From positions 186,001-250,000 of the forward strand of contig NZ_LJJF01000002.1 in the NCBI RefSeq assembly GCF_001625365.1: a DNA stretch of 64,000 nucleotides, read 5' to 3'. The notes beneath the pieces are model-generated. The model was given only the letters and a program-made list of their open reading frames with translations. It was not told the DNA's origin and made no database searches. The translations under genes and the position numbers were made by a program. Shown here one piece after another: positions 34,251 through 43,722 of the stretch (position 1 is the first letter of the stretch; each line of letters starts with the position of its first letter). This DNA is from Streptomyces sp. MJM8645 (GTDB lineage: Bacteria; Actinomycetota; Actinomycetes; Streptomycetales; Streptomycetaceae).

Positions 34251-37200
34251 CTACGGCGCCGGGCTCAGCTTCTTCCACGGCCGGCCGCCGTTGGCCTCCG
34301 CCGTGCCGGGGGTGGCGGTGGTGTACCACTGGGCGTACCAGTAGTAGCCCTGGTACTTCACGAACGCGGCCGTCGAGGCGGCCGGGTCGCCGGTGAGGAG
34401 GTGGGTCTCCCGGACGGTGGCTCCGCCGGCGACCTCGATGTCGCTGCCGTTCGCGGAGCGGAGCTTGAACAGGCCGTTGTGCTTCGGCCCGCCGGGGGCC
34501 CCCTCACTGCCGTTGTCGGCGATCGGGACGAGCCGCCACTTCTGCTCGTTGCGTCCGTTGCACGCGAGCGAGGCGATGTCCTGCCGGGAGGCGGTGGCGG
34601 TCAGGCACCTGCCGCCGCCGGAGACGGTGTACAGGCCGCCGCCCGCGTCCTGGATCCGCCAGTACTGGTTGGGGTTCTGGTCGTTCAGCTCCACGAGGTG
34701 CGCGCGGGACTGGTCGGGGTTGTTGTCGATCATCATGGGCTTCCCGGTCTGGCTGTCGCCGTACTCGAACATCCAGCCCTTGTCGCCCTTGTCGTACATC
34801 CGCCACAGCCGGCCGCCGTCGGGCCGGTAGACCTGGCCCTGCTTCCAGTCCGGGGCCTGGCAGGAGCTGCCGGCCGCGGGGGCGGGCGGGGCCACCGTCC
34901 GCACGTCGCGGCGCTGGTCCCCGGTCGAGCCGTACTCCCGTCCGCCGATCTTGAACGTCACGTTGGACGGCCCGGTGACCGGCAGGTAGTACTTCAGGTC
35001 GATGTCCCGGGACTTGCCCGGCGCCAGGTCCTCGCAGTAGCCGAGGGTGAGGGTGAGCCGGTGGAAGTCCCCCTTGAGGCCGCCCGTGTTGGGGCCGGTG
35101 TGGCCGGGCACGAGGCCCTTCATCTCCTTGTAGTCGTTGTCCTTGACGATCGGCGGCATCGAGGTGGGCAGGTCGAGGGCGATCTCGGTGCCCTGGGCGA
35201 GGGTGACGCCGGAGTTGTTGGTGATCCGCAGCTTCGGCTGGACGGGGTAGAAGTCGTTCTCCCCGGTGGGGAAGTCCACCAGTTCGGCCTTCACGTCGAT
35301 CACCTCGGCCGGCTGCGGCCGGCCGCCCGCCTTGGTGCTGCCGGCGGCGCCGGCGCCCTTGAAGGCGTTGTCGAGGCGGGTGGTCAGGTCGTAGCCCATG
35401 CCCCATTCCCCGCCCTGGCGCTGGGCGTAGTCGCCGGCGAGCTCCCAGATCATCGCGCCGCCGATGCCCTTGTCGACGATGTAGCGGGCCTTGGCGTCGA
35501 TCGACTTCTCGTTCTCGGTGGAGAGGAACACCTTCTTGGCGTCGTTCCACAGCCAGGGCGACTGGAGCGCGTCCGAGTACTTCGGCGCGTAGGTGCCCGT
35601 CAGCTGCCCGGTCGGCAGGCCGGTGTCGACGCCGTAGGACCTCAGGTAGCCGGGGGTGCGGCCGTCCTGGAGGTTCTTGGTGTGCCACAGCGGGTTCGAC
35701 CCGGCGCCGACCTCCCGGTCGTTCTCCAGGTCGTGCCAGAGGTTGTCGATGCCGACCGCGCCCCGCCCGCAGGACTGCGCGTTGGCGGGCCCGCGGCCGC
35801 CGGTGCCCAGCGGGCACTGCGCCTGGTCCGCCATCGCGGCCGTGCCCCAGAGCCCGTCGGTGCCGCCCTGGACGTCGCGCCAGCCGCGGGAGTAGTACGG
35901 GACGCCGAGGTTGATCCGGCCGGCCGGCAGGGCGCCGCGGTAGTAGTGGTAGGCCCAGTCGGTGTTGAAGTAGCCCTCCTTCTGGAAGTCCTTCGTGTTG
36001 GGCGCCTGGTCGTTGTAGATCCCGGCGTCGGCCAGTTCGTTGTCCTTCCCGTCGTCGTAGAGCGGGGCCTGCGGGCCGACGAACTTGTTCCAGGAGCCGT
36101 GCAGGTCGTAGGTCATGACGTTGACGTAGTCCTGGTACTGCAGCGCCTGCCCGGCGTCCAGCCCGCGCACGAGGTAGCCGGAGGAGGAGCCGGCCGAGGT
36201 CAGCAGGTAGTAGCGGCCCTTGTCCGCGCCCGACCGGTCCAGCTTGGTCCGCAGCGTCTTCATCAGCGCGTTGTAGCCCTGCTGGAGGCCCTTGCGGCGC
36301 GGGTTGGAGACGTCCCAGTCCAGCGGGTTGCCGGTGTTGGGCAGCGCCGTCGGGTACTCGTAGTCGATGTCGACGCCGTTGAACCCGTACTGGTCCAGGA
36401 AGGCGCTGACGGAGTCGGCGAACGCGTCGATGCCCGGCTGGTTCACCGAGCCGTCGGCGTTGGTGGTCATCGCGTAGAAGTTCCGGGTGCCCGCCCAGCC
36501 GCCGACCGAGATCAGCGTCTTCACCGCCGGGTGCTGCTTCTTGTACGTGTTCAGCAGGTTGAAGTGCCCCTTGTACGGGAGGGACGGATCCATGGCGTTC
36601 TTCTCACCCGGCCAGCTCAGGCCGGTCGCCGGGTTGGCCGGGTCGTTCGGGTCACCGATGCTGATCCGGTTGTCCTGGACGTCGGCGAACGCGTAGTTGA
36701 CGTGCGTCACCTTCGACCAGGGGATGTTCGACGCCAGGTACTTCGGGTCGCCGTTCACGCCCGCGCGCCACCCGGTGAAGTAGCCCACCACGCGCCGGGT
36801 CCGGTCGTTGCCGACCCACTCCCGGCCCGCGCCGTCGTACACGTCGCAGTACCGCGCCGCCACGCCCGGAGTGGGCGTCATGCCCTCGGGACGGCAGTCC
36901 CCCGAGGCGGCCGGCTTGGTGCCGCGCCCGTCCGGGGAGGCGTCGAACGGGTCGCCCGCGTCACCGCCGTCGGGCTGGCCCACCGGGCGGGCGGACAGCT
37001 GCCACTTCTGGGCGTCGGACCGGTTGCAGTCGTAGATCTGCAGCGGCCGGCCGGTGTCCGAGCCGGGGACGTCCAGGCACTTGCCCGAGTTCGGGTTCCG
37101 CAGCTCCTGGCGCGCCGAGTAGATCCACTTCTGGGCGGCGGAGCCGTTGCACGCGTACAGCTGGACGGCCGTCCCGTTGTCGGCGCGCCCGGCGTCGACG

Positions 37201-40200
37201 TCCAGGCACTTGGCCAGGGCCTGCAGCGTGCCGTCGGCCGCGACCGTCCACGCCTGGCCGTCGGAGCCGGCGCAGTCCGCGAGCCGGATCGGGGTCCGGT
37301 CGTCCCGGCTGCCGCCGCGCGGCTCGACGCACTTGCCGCCCAACCCGCGGATCGTGCCCACCTGCGTGCCCGTCCCGCTCTCCCGGAACTTCCACCGCTG
37401 GGCCTGGTTGTTCGCGTCACAGGCCGTCACCGCGAGCGCGGCGCCCGCGGCGCCGGCGGTCAGACAGCCGCCGTCGGCACCGCTGACCAGGGTGTACCAG
37501 CCGGTGCCGGTGCCCTTGGGCTGCCACACCTGGTTGGCGTTGCCCTCCTGGGTCTGGATGAGGTGGGTGGTGTGTGGCCCGGGATCGTGGTCGACGACCA
37601 TGTCGGGCTTCGCCGACGCGGCGATGCGCCAGTTCCCGCCGCCGAGCGAGCGCATCACCCAACGCTGGGCGCCGGAGCCGTTGGGCTCGTACGCCTGGAC
37701 ACTCGTACCGGCGGCGGTGCTGCTGCCGCTGAGGTCCACGGCCATGCCGGTGGCCGAACGCAGCTCCACCTGCTGGCCTTCACGCGGATCCGTGCCGGAG
37801 GCCGGGTCGCGGGGGGTGATGATTACGTCCCCGGGGTACTCGATGTTCCAGTACTGGGTCTCCTGGACACCCTTGGCGCAGAAATCGTTACTGACCCAGT
37901 TGAGGTCCCTGGAGCGGTTCCCCGGGTCCTGTGTGAGACACCTGCTGTTCTCGCCGATGGACAGCGCGACCCGGCCGTCGGCCGCCTTCGACACGTACCA
38001 GCCGGTCTCCTTGGGGCCGATGTTGGTCCAGTTGTTGTAGCGGTCCAGGTAGCGCCCGTCGTGCTGCACCGACTGCAACGAGATCTGCGAACCCACGTTG
38101 TGGAGCAGCCACCGCTGGCTGGCCTTCCCGCTGTCCGGGCGGGTGACGAGGTAGTCGTCGAACTTGTCGGTCTCGGTGTCCAGCACCTCCCCCGTCCGGG
38201 CGTTGCGCAGTCGGACGATGCCCTCACGCACCGCGGAGGCGTCCGGAGTGACCTTCATACCGTCGTTCGAACCGGCACAGTTGAAGATGTACCGATCGGA
38301 GCCGGACGCCGCCTTGCCGAACTCGGTCAGGCAGCGCGACAGTGCCTGCTGCCCGAACGCGTTGGGATGGATGGCCTCCTGGACGTCTCCCTGCTTCGCC
38401 GTCGCCCACTTCTCCCAGCCCGGAAGGTAGGGGACCCAGCGCACCCACTCGGCCTTGTCCATCGGCAGTGGGGCGCCGTTGCTGTTCGCGCTCGTCGCCT
38501 GCTGCGCGGTGTTGGCGCACAGCTCGTGTCCGGCGAAGGCGTTCTGCACGTCCAGGAAGCGTGCCCCGGCCGTCCCGGCCGCCTGGCGCAGCATCTCGCC
38601 GATCCGGGGCACGACGGAGGTGTGGGCCCAGTCCGCGTCGACCTTGAGGAACGGGCACCCGCCCGTCACATAGCGGCTCCGGTCGCCCGTCCCGCCTTCC
38701 GAGGTCTGGCCCTCGCCGTAACGCAGTGCGTCCTTGCCGGGAAGCACGTTCGGGTAGGACTGGAGCACCAGCTCGTAGTTCGACTGTCGGGCCCGGAGCA
38801 TCGTGGCTCGGACCGCGGTCAGCGTCTTGACGATCTCGGCCCGTACGGTGTTGAGCTTGCCCGCGAACTCGCCCTCCTTGGCCCGGGAGCAGGGCTGTTT
38901 CAGGGTGGCGTCGGCGACGAAGTAGGCCACCCCGCAGTTCGCGACGATGCCGCTGAAGTCCAGGTCGTTGCCGCCAATGGACACCACGACCAGGCGGATG
39001 TCGTAAACGGCGGCAAGGTCGGCCAGTTGCTCGACCTGTGGCTTCTGCCCCTTGAACCCGTCGGAGAGGATGTTCTTGGTCGTCGCCCCGGAGCAGGCGA
39101 GGTTGAAGCGTCGCTCCGGCGGCACGTCCGCGTACTCCGTCCCCTTGATCGGCGCCACGTCCGAGCGATCGCACCGGTTGCCGTTGAAGTCGTAGGACGT
39201 CGCGTCGTACACGCAGTCCTGCCCCGTCTGGCACCGCGACCGCCGGTCGGTCCCCCAGACGTCCCCCTCCTCCTTCGTGTTCGCGTTGCCCGCCCAGCGC
39301 CCGCCCTCGCCGGAGATGTAGCTGTCCCCCAGCGAGACGATCGCCTTGGGTTTGGACGGAGCGCAGTCCGCCGCAGACGTGGACCCGGCGGTGTCGGCAC
39401 CGGCCTCGGAGGCCGGAGCCGACCTGGGTACGACCGGCGCCTGGGCGGGAGCGGGCGCGGGGACCGGAGGACCTGGTCGGTTGCAGACCTGACCCCGACC
39501 GCTCGGGTCGACGGCGAAGGAAACGGGGTAGTGGTCGGAGCTCTCCATATACGTGAGGCGGCGTGCCGCGTACTGATGGCCGGCTTGAAGCCCGTGGGCA
39601 ACCATGTAGTCGTATTCCGACTCAGGGTTCGGTACCTTGTACGTCGGGAGTCCGGAGTCGATGATCTGAGTCCCGGGCCCGCCCAGCCCCAGCGGAAGTG
39701 TGTCGGGCTCCCGGTTGAAATCGCCCATCACTGTCCACGAGGCCGCCGGACCTGGGTACTTGTTCGCAACGGCCTGAACCAGGCCAGGGGCATCCGGGCC
39801 TCCTGGGGAGTCCGCGTGAATGTTGTAGAACCAAGCGTCATCGCGGCGGATACCGAACGCGGGGCGGGGATTGGCAACACCCCCCACCGCCGGAAGAACA
39901 CCGACTGCGACTGCCTCCCGATCGCTGACCGTCACCAGCGCCCGGCCATTTCGAGGGGTTTCCAGGTAGTAGACGTAGTAGACACGGCCGTTCTGTGGGT
40001 GGGTCCACTGGTACGTGACGACGCGGAACGCGCCGTCTGCGTCGTCGTTCCACCCGGGCGTATCGGTGTCGAACCCCGGACGCACGAACTTCATGTCCGT
40101 CTGCACCATGCCGGGCGGCACGGTGTCGGGATGCTCCTGCAACGCGACCACGTGATACCGGTCCAGGAGGTGGGGCAGGTCGTCGGGGTTCGACCATTTC

Positions 40201-40352
40201 GCCGTGCCCCCGCGCATGTTCCAGGTCGCCACCGTGACATCTGTGATCGCGGCGGAGGCGGGAGGTGCGAACGTCGGGAGTGTCTGCGCGAGCACGGCGA
40301 TCAGAGCGAGCACCAGGACGACAGCTACGCGCGCCGGGAAAGATCGCGTCAT
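34251..40352 (-). CDS. Secreted megaprotein: DNase I-fold nuclease, SGNH esterase, lectin modules and GH18 chitinase
   Basis: 2033 residues from ATG 40352 with a signal peptide (RVAVVLVLALIAVLAQ). Domains in order: (1) endonuclease/exonuclease/phosphatase fold at about 35-280, with VATWNMRGG, ALQEH, GDFNREP and SSDHYPV all intact. (2) SGNH/GDSL esterase at about 335-670, with GDSYISGEGG, SIGGNDLDF and AIHPNAFG. (3) Ricin-B-like lectin modules at about 710-1120, with repeated Q-x-W motifs. (4) GH18 chitinase at about 1185-1660, with ISVGGW and NGVDIDYE; the first Asp of DGxDxDxE is Asn but the catalytic Glu is present. (5) A bacterial expansin/CBM-like domain at 1680-1805, a short chitin-binding-like segment, and a last lectin module to the end. 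It probably degrades DNA, esters and chitin outside the cell. Confidence 0.88.
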   Translation of the reverse strand: MTRSFPARVAVVLVLALIAVLAQTLPTFAPPASAAITDVTVATWNMRGGTAKWSNPDDLPHLLDRYHVVALQEHPDTVPPGMVQTDMKFVRPGFDTDTPGWNDDADGAFRVVTYQWTHPQNGRVYYVYYLETPRNGRALVTVSDREAVAVGVLPAVGGVANPRPAFGIRRDDAWFYNIHADSPGGPDAPGLVQAVANKYPGPAASWTVMGDFNREPDTLPLGLGGPGTQIIDSGLPTYKVPNPESEYDYMVAHGLQAGHQYAARRLTYMESSDHYPVSFAVDPSGRGQVCNRPGPPVPAPAPAQAPVVPRSAPASEAGADTAGSTSAADCAPSKPKAIVSLGDSYISGEGGRWAGNANTKEEGDVWGTDRRSRCQTGQDCVYDATSYDFNGNRCDRSDVAPIKGTEYADVPPERRFNLACSGATTKNILSDGFKGQKPQVEQLADLAAVYDIRLVVVSIGGNDLDFSGIVANCGVAYFVADATLKQPCSRAKEGEFAGKLNTVRAEIVKTLTAVRATMLRARQSNYELVLQSYPNVLPGKDALRYGEGQTSEGGTGDRSRYVTGGCPFLKVDADWAHTSVVPRIGEMLRQAAGTAGARFLDVQNAFAGHELCANTAQQATSANSNGAPLPMDKAEWVRWVPYLPGWEKWATAKQGDVQEAIHPNAFGQQALSRCLTEFGKAASGSDRYIFNCAGSNDGMKVTPDASAVREGIVRLRNARTGEVLDTETDKFDDYLVTRPDSGKASQRWLLHNVGSQISLQSVQHDGRYLDRYNNWTNIGPKETGWYVSKAADGRVALSIGENSRCLTQDPGNRSRDLNWVSNDFCAKGVQETQYWNIEYPGDVIITPRDPASGTDPREGQQVELRSATGMAVDLSGSSTAAGTSVQAYEPNGSGAQRWVMRSLGGGNWRIAASAKPDMVVDHDPGPHTTHLIQTQEGNANQVWQPKGTGTGWYTLVSGADGGCLTAGAAGAALAVTACDANNQAQRWKFRESGTGTQVGTIRGLGGKCVEPRGGSRDDRTPIRLADCAGSDGQAWTVAADGTLQALAKCLDVDAGRADNGTAVQLYACNGSAAQKWIYSARQELRNPNSGKCLDVPGSDTGRPLQIYDCNRSDAQKWQLSARPVGQPDGGDAGDPFDASPDGRGTKPAASGDCRPEGMTPTPGVAARYCDVYDGAGREWVGNDRTRRVVGYFTGWRAGVNGDPKYLASNIPWSKVTHVNYAFADVQDNRISIGDPNDPANPATGLSWPGEKNAMDPSLPYKGHFNLLNTYKKQHPAVKTLISVGGWAGTRNFYAMTTNADGSVNQPGIDAFADSVSAFLDQYGFNGVDIDYEYPTALPNTGNPLDWDVSNPRRKGLQQGYNALMKTLRTKLDRSGADKGRYYLLTSAGSSSGYLVRGLDAGQALQYQDYVNVMTYDLHGSWNKFVGPQAPLYDDGKDNELADAGIYNDQAPNTKDFQKEGYFNTDWAYHYYRGALPAGRINLGVPYYSRGWRDVQGGTDGLWGTAAMADQAQCPLGTGGRGPANAQSCGRGAVGIDNLWHDLENDREVGAGSNPLWHTKNLQDGRTPGYLRSYGVDTGLPTGQLTGTYAPKYSDALQSPWLWNDAKKVFLSTENEKSIDAKARYIVDKGIGGAMIWELAGDYAQRQGGEWGMGYDLTTRLDNAFKGAGAAGSTKAGGRPQPAEVIDVKAELVDFPTGENDFYPVQPKLRITNNSGVTLAQGTEIALDLPTSMPPIVKDNDYKEMKGLVPGHTGPNTGGLKGDFHRLTLTLGYCEDLAPGKSRDIDLKYYLPVTGPSNVTFKIGGREYGSTGDQRRDVRTVAPPAPAAGSSCQAPDWKQGQVYRPDGGRLWRMYDKGDKGWMFEYGDSQTGKPMMIDNNPDQSRAHLVELNDQNPNQYWRIQDAGGGLYTVSGGGRCLTATASRQDIASLACNGRNEQKWRLVPIADNGSEGAPGGPKHNGLFKLRSANGSDIEVAGGATVRETHLLTGDPAASTAAFVKYQGYYWYAQWYTTATPGTAEANGGRPWKKLSPAP

Positions 40353-40479
40353 CGGCGACCTTTTTCCCAACTGTGAACGTATATGACGGTCAAGCATTCC
40401 GTTCCTCATATCTCACGGCGCCTCATCAGGAGACACCGGGTGTCGAGTGACGCTCGATCGAAGCAGTGGGCGGTATACG

Positions 40480-40776
40480 TCACGTCAACGCGGGGCGGAG
40501 CTCCGAGTAGGGCGCCCGCTCCCCACAGCAGCGGCCGGGCCGGCAGGTCGCTCCTGCAGGCCCGGCCCCCGGCATCTCTAGTAGGACTTGGTCAGGTTTG
40601 TATGGATTTGGGTACGTCTCGGTGGCAGATGGGGCAGTGACGGCGGGCGCCCCCTGCGTGACCGCGAGGGCCTGCAACAGGCCCACGGTCAGGGTGAGGA
40701 CGAGTGCCGCGGCGACTCGACGCCAGATGGCCGGTCGACATCGTGGAATCCCGCTCGGGGGGTGACTGCCGCGCAT
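40480..40776 (-). CDS. Possible truncated exported protein
   Basis: 98 residues whose N-terminal half is a credible signal peptide, RPAIWRRVAAALVLTLTVGLLQALAV, followed by a Ser/Thr/Pro-rich stretch (TAPSATETYPNPYKPDQVLLEM). The last 40 residues are read through a hairpin and look non-coding (CRPGRCCGERAP). The gene was probably longer and has been truncated, as in many polymorphic exoproteins, or it encodes a very small exported peptide. No ribosome-binding site stands out. Confidence 0.3.
   Translation of the reverse strand: MRGSHPPSGIPRCRPAIWRRVAAALVLTLTVGLLQALAVTQGAPAVTAPSATETYPNPYKPDQVLLEMPGAGPAGATCRPGRCCGERAPYSELRPALT
40533..40567. terminator. Hairpin, probable terminator
   Basis: GGCCGGGCCGGCAGG and CCTGCAGGCCCGGCC pair with one bulged base around a TCGCT loop. 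It lies inside the 3' part of the short exported-protein frame and supports truncation there. Confidence 0.5.
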
Positions 40777-41093
40777 TGACGTGTGTTCCAGGTCTTCCCT
40801 TCCGTTGACGGCACAGGGAAGTCGAGACTTTGCGAAGCAGGAATTGACACTTGATCAACGCTTGTGTTGACGCCGAAGGCCGTGTGCGAGCCCGGAGGGC
40901 CCGTGGGGTCGGCGCGGGCCTGGACACGCCCTCCGCCGTCTGGGACGCCGGGGTCAGCGGTGCGTTGATGCGCTGTCTACGCAGTCCTGCGGGCGTTCGG
41001 GCGCCTCGCCGCTGCAGACGGGTGGGGAGCGCTGTCCGGGTCGAACCGCTCCCCCATCGAGCGGATCCCGGTGGTGCCGCTGTCCGGGGCGGC

Positions 41094-41140
41094 GTCCGTC
41101 GCTCGTCCGTCGCTCGTCCGTCGCTCGTCCGTCGCTCGTC
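41094..41140. repeat. 11-base tandem repeat (GTCCGTCGCTC), about four copies
   Basis: Four perfect copies of GTCCGTCGCTC plus a partial fifth lie between the exported-protein stub and the TetR gene, in non-coding DNA. Confidence 0.7.
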
Positions 41141-41185
41141 AGCGCGGGCGGCGAACCGCGGCCTGGTGACGTCCGGGTCCTGTCG

Positions 41186-41776
41186 TCAGTTACCGGGCAG
41201 CTGGGGCGGCCCGGATCTCAGCCCGTCCAGGGTGAGGTCGAGGAGGCGTTCGGCCTGCTCGCGCTGCTCGGGTTTGGCCGAGGTGAGGGCGATTCCGGCG
41301 AGGGCGGCGAACATGTCGGTCGGACGGATGTCGGAGCGGATCGTTCCGGCGGCGGCACCGGCCTCCATCAGGGAGTTGAGGGCGCCCTGAATCATCTCGT
41401 GACTGTCGGCGTAGGGGTTGCTGCCCGAGGCGACGACGGCTCGCAGGGCATCGGCCATGCCGAATTTGGCGGTGGCATAGTCGATGAAGCGGCGAGTCCA
41501 CACCCGCAGGGCCTCGGCGGGCGGCATCGTCGCCAGGAGACCGGAGGCGGCCTCGCACAGCCGGGCCACCTCGTTGCGGTACGCCGCCTCGATCAGCGCC
41601 TCTCGGGTCGGGAAGTTGCGGTAGAGCGTGCCCGTTCCCACGCCCGCTTCCCTGGCGATGCGCTCGAAGTGGGCGTCGAGCCCCTCCTCGCTGAACACGC
41701 GCACCGCGGCGGCCAGGATCTTGTCCCGGTTGCGCTGCGCGTCGGCCCTCAGCGGGCGCCCTGCCTCTCGGGTCAT
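41186..41776 (-). CDS. TetR/AcrR-family transcriptional regulator
   Basis: 196 residues. DNA-binding part: RPLRADAQRNRDKILAAAVRVFSEEGLDAHFERIAREAGVGTGTLYRNFPTREALIEAAY, a textbook TetR helix-turn-helix. The C-terminal domain (SGLLATMPPAEALRVWTRRFIDYATAKFGMADAL, TDMFAALAGIAL) is of the SbtR type. It is transcribed divergently from a short-chain dehydrogenase gene, and two inverted copies of a 20-base operator lie in the 195-base gap, so it probably represses that gene and itself. Confidence 0.92.
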   Translation of the reverse strand: MTREAGRPLRADAQRNRDKILAAAVRVFSEEGLDAHFERIAREAGVGTGTLYRNFPTREALIEAAYRNEVARLCEAASGLLATMPPAEALRVWTRRFIDYATAKFGMADALRAVVASGSNPYADSHEMIQGALNSLMEAGAAAGTIRSDIRPTDMFAALAGIALTSAKPEQREQAERLLDLTLDGLRSGPPQLPGN

Positions 41777-41818
41777 CGGCGGCTCGCTCCCTCTCTCCGT
41801 TGCTCATTCTCCGTTGCT

Positions 41819-41868
41819 AAGTGGAGGCTCCGCCACTTAACCTGGGCGAAGTGGCGGAGCCTCCACTT
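41819..41868. promoter_or_regulatory. Two inverted 20-base operators of the TetR regulator
   Basis: Bases 41819-41838 (AAGTGGAGGCTCCGCCACTT) and 41849-41868 (AAGTGGCGGAGCCTCCACTT) are exact reverse complements, and each is itself a near-palindrome AGTGGxGGxxCCxCCACT. The centres are 30 bases apart, on one face of the helix, between the TetR and SDR genes. Confidence 0.75.
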
Positions 41869-41971
41869 TCACTCTAGGGCATGGTCCGACCTGCCCGGAC
41901 GCCCCCTCTGCTCCGCACTCCACACTCCGCACTCCAACTCCGCAATCCGCACTCTGGAAGGACAGGCGAGC

Positions 41972-42703
41972 ATGCCAGGAATCGAAGGCAAGGTCGTGGC
42001 GATCACAGGCGCCAGCAGCGGCATCGGCGAGGCGACCGCGCTTCTGCTGGCCGAGCGCGGCGCGAAGGTCGTCCTCGGGGCACGCCGTCCGGAGCGTCTC
42101 GCGGCCCTGGCCGCCCGCATCGAACAGGCCGGTGGCGAGGCCGCCTGGATCCGCACGGACGTGACGCGGCGCGAAGACCTCCCCAACCTCGTCAAGCTGG
42201 CATGCGACCGATACGGCAAGCTCGACGTCCTCGTCAGCAACGCCGGGATCGGCCTGATCTCCCCCCTCGACGACCTGCGCGTCGAGGACTGGGAACAGAT
42301 GATCGACGTCAACCTCAAAGGCGTCCTGTACGGAATCGCGGCGGCCCTCCCCCTCTTCCGGGAGCAGGGATTCGGACACTTCGTCAACACCGTGTCCACC
42401 GCCGGACTGCGCATCGTCCCGCTCCAGTCCGTGTACGCCGCCACCAAGAACGCCGTGCGCACCGTCTCCGAAGGCCTGCGCCAGGAGGCCGGCCCCAACC
42501 TGCGCGTGACCGTCGTCTCACCCGGCGCCGTCCGCACCGACTTCGCGGAGCACATGGACCCGGCAGCGAAGGCCCAGATCGACAAGCTGATGGAGATCGC
42601 CCTCCCGCCGGCCGCAGTGGCCCGCGCCATCGCCTTCGCCATCGAACAACCGGACGGTGTCGACGTCGGCGACATCGTCGTTCGCCCCACCGCCCAGGGA
42701 TAG
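41972..42703 (+). CDS. Short-chain dehydrogenase/reductase
   Basis: 243 residues from ATG 41972 with GGAAGGAC upstream. Classical SDR motifs: VVAITGASSGIGEATALLLAERGA (TGxxxGxG for NAD(P)), DVLVSNAGIG (NNAG-like), the catalytic Ser-Tyr-Lys in NTVSTAGLRIVPLQSVYAATKNAV, and SPGAVRTDF. Arg residues after the second strand (GARRPERL) favour NADP(H). The enzyme is a cytoplasmic oxidoreductase of unknown substrate. It lies next to a divergent TetR gene with paired operators, so inducible expression is likely. Confidence 0.93.
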   Translation: MPGIEGKVVAITGASSGIGEATALLLAERGAKVVLGARRPERLAALAARIEQAGGEAAWIRTDVTRREDLPNLVKLACDRYGKLDVLVSNAGIGLISPLDDLRVEDWEQMIDVNLKGVLYGIAAALPLFREQGFGHFVNTVSTAGLRIVPLQSVYAATKNAVRTVSEGLRQEAGPNLRVTVVSPGAVRTDFAEHMDPAAKAQIDKLMEIALPPAAVARAIAFAIEQPDGVDVGDIVVRPTAQG

Positions 42704-42795
42704 GCCCCCCGCGACGGGGTGAGGTGAGCGGTCGGACCGGGGCACCGGTGCTTGCCGTAGCCTGGCGGTGCCCTGCTCCCGATCCGGTCGAGGTC

Positions 42796-43722
42796 ATGGA
42801 ATTTCGTCAGTTGCGGTACTTCGTGGCGGTGGCGGAGGAGTTGCACTTCGGTCGCGCAGCCGAGCGGTTGATGATCGTGCAGTCGGCCGTCAGCCAGCAG
42901 ATCGGTCGGCTGGAGCGTGAGCTGGGCGTCGAGCTGTTCGACCGCTCGGGGCGCCGCGTGCGGCTGACTGCCGCGGGGGCGGCGTTCCTGCCCGGCGCCC
43001 GTGAGGTGTTGGCGGCCGAACAACGGGCCCTGGACCTGGTCGGCGGCTTCGTCGCCGAGCGGGAGACCGTGCTGCGCGTCGGGACGAGCCGGGGCATGGG
43101 CGTGCGGTTGGAACGGGTGCTGGCGGCGCTGGGGCGAAACGCGCCCGGCACCCGGGTGGAGTTGGCGTCGGCGGCGCCGGAGGAGCGCCTGCGGCGGGTC
43201 GCCGACCGGGAGTGGGACGCGGCCTTCGTGCGCGGGGAGGTGACGACGCCGCAAGGCGTGCGGCTGATCCCGGTGTGGCAGGAGGAACTCGTGGTCGCCC
43301 TGCCGGCCCGCCACCCGTTGGCCGGGGCGGACGAGGTCGACCTCGTCCGGCTCTCGGAGCTACCGCTTCACCTGACGGAACGCCGGAGCAACCCGCCGCT
43401 GGTCGATCTGGTCATGGGTGCCTGCCGGGACGCCGGGTTCGAGCCCGTGCCCGGACCACCGCACAGTTCACTCCAGGACACCCTTGCGGCGCTGGGCGCG
43501 GGTGCTGCCGGTTGGACGGTGGTGTACGCGGCGCACGCCCACCAGCTGCGCGGCGACCAGGTGGCCTTCCTGCCGGTGCGTTCCCCGGCCGGAGCGCGGA
43601 GCGCCGAGGCGGCACTCTCCCTGCCCACCGTGTTGGCGGTGCACGGTGCCGCCGCCCCCGAGCGCGTGCGCTTCCTGCTGGAGGCCTGTCGGGAGGCGGC
43701 GCGCGACGATCGCGATTCGTGA
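42796..43722 (+). CDS. LysR-family transcriptional regulator
   Basis: 308 residues. The N-terminus MEFRQLRYFVAVAEELHFGRAAERLMIVQSAVSQQIGRLERELGVELF is the standard LysR winged helix; the rest is the effector-binding domain (VLRVGTSRGMGVRLERVLAAL, REWDAAFVRGEVTTPQGVRLIPVWQEELVVALPARHPLA). It follows the SDR gene by about 90 bases on the same strand and precedes the metallo-beta-lactamase-fold gene by about 220. LysR proteins often control an adjacent gene, but no divergent partner is present here, so the target is uncertain. Confidence 0.93.
   Translation: MEFRQLRYFVAVAEELHFGRAAERLMIVQSAVSQQIGRLERELGVELFDRSGRRVRLTAAGAAFLPGAREVLAAEQRALDLVGGFVAERETVLRVGTSRGMGVRLERVLAALGRNAPGTRVELASAAPEERLRRVADREWDAAFVRGEVTTPQGVRLIPVWQEELVVALPARHPLAGADEVDLVRLSELPLHLTERRSNPPLVDLVMGACRDAGFEPVPGPPHSSLQDTLAALGAGAAGWTVVYAAHAHQLRGDQVAFLPVRSPAGARSAEAALSLPTVLAVHGAAAPERVRFLLEACREAARDDRDS

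Larger units (their letters stand above)
40353..41185. other. Long region without a firm gene
   Basis: About 830 bases between the megaprotein gene and the TetR gene. It holds one signal-peptide-bearing frame (40480-40776, minus), a hairpin at 40533-40567 and an 11-base tandem repeat at 41094-41140. The remainder looks non-coding. Confidence 0.45.

Noticed and set aside
34251..40352. Treating the N-terminal nuclease domain as a CdtB-type genotoxin
   Set aside because: The DNase I-fold motifs are generic to the superfamily and no CdtA/CdtC-like partner genes are adjacent.
34233..40376. 2047-aa open frame on the plus strand
   Set aside because: It is the antisense shadow of the megaprotein gene. 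In this GC-rich DNA long antisense frames are common. The plus-strand translation has no recognisable domains while the minus strand has full catalytic motifs.
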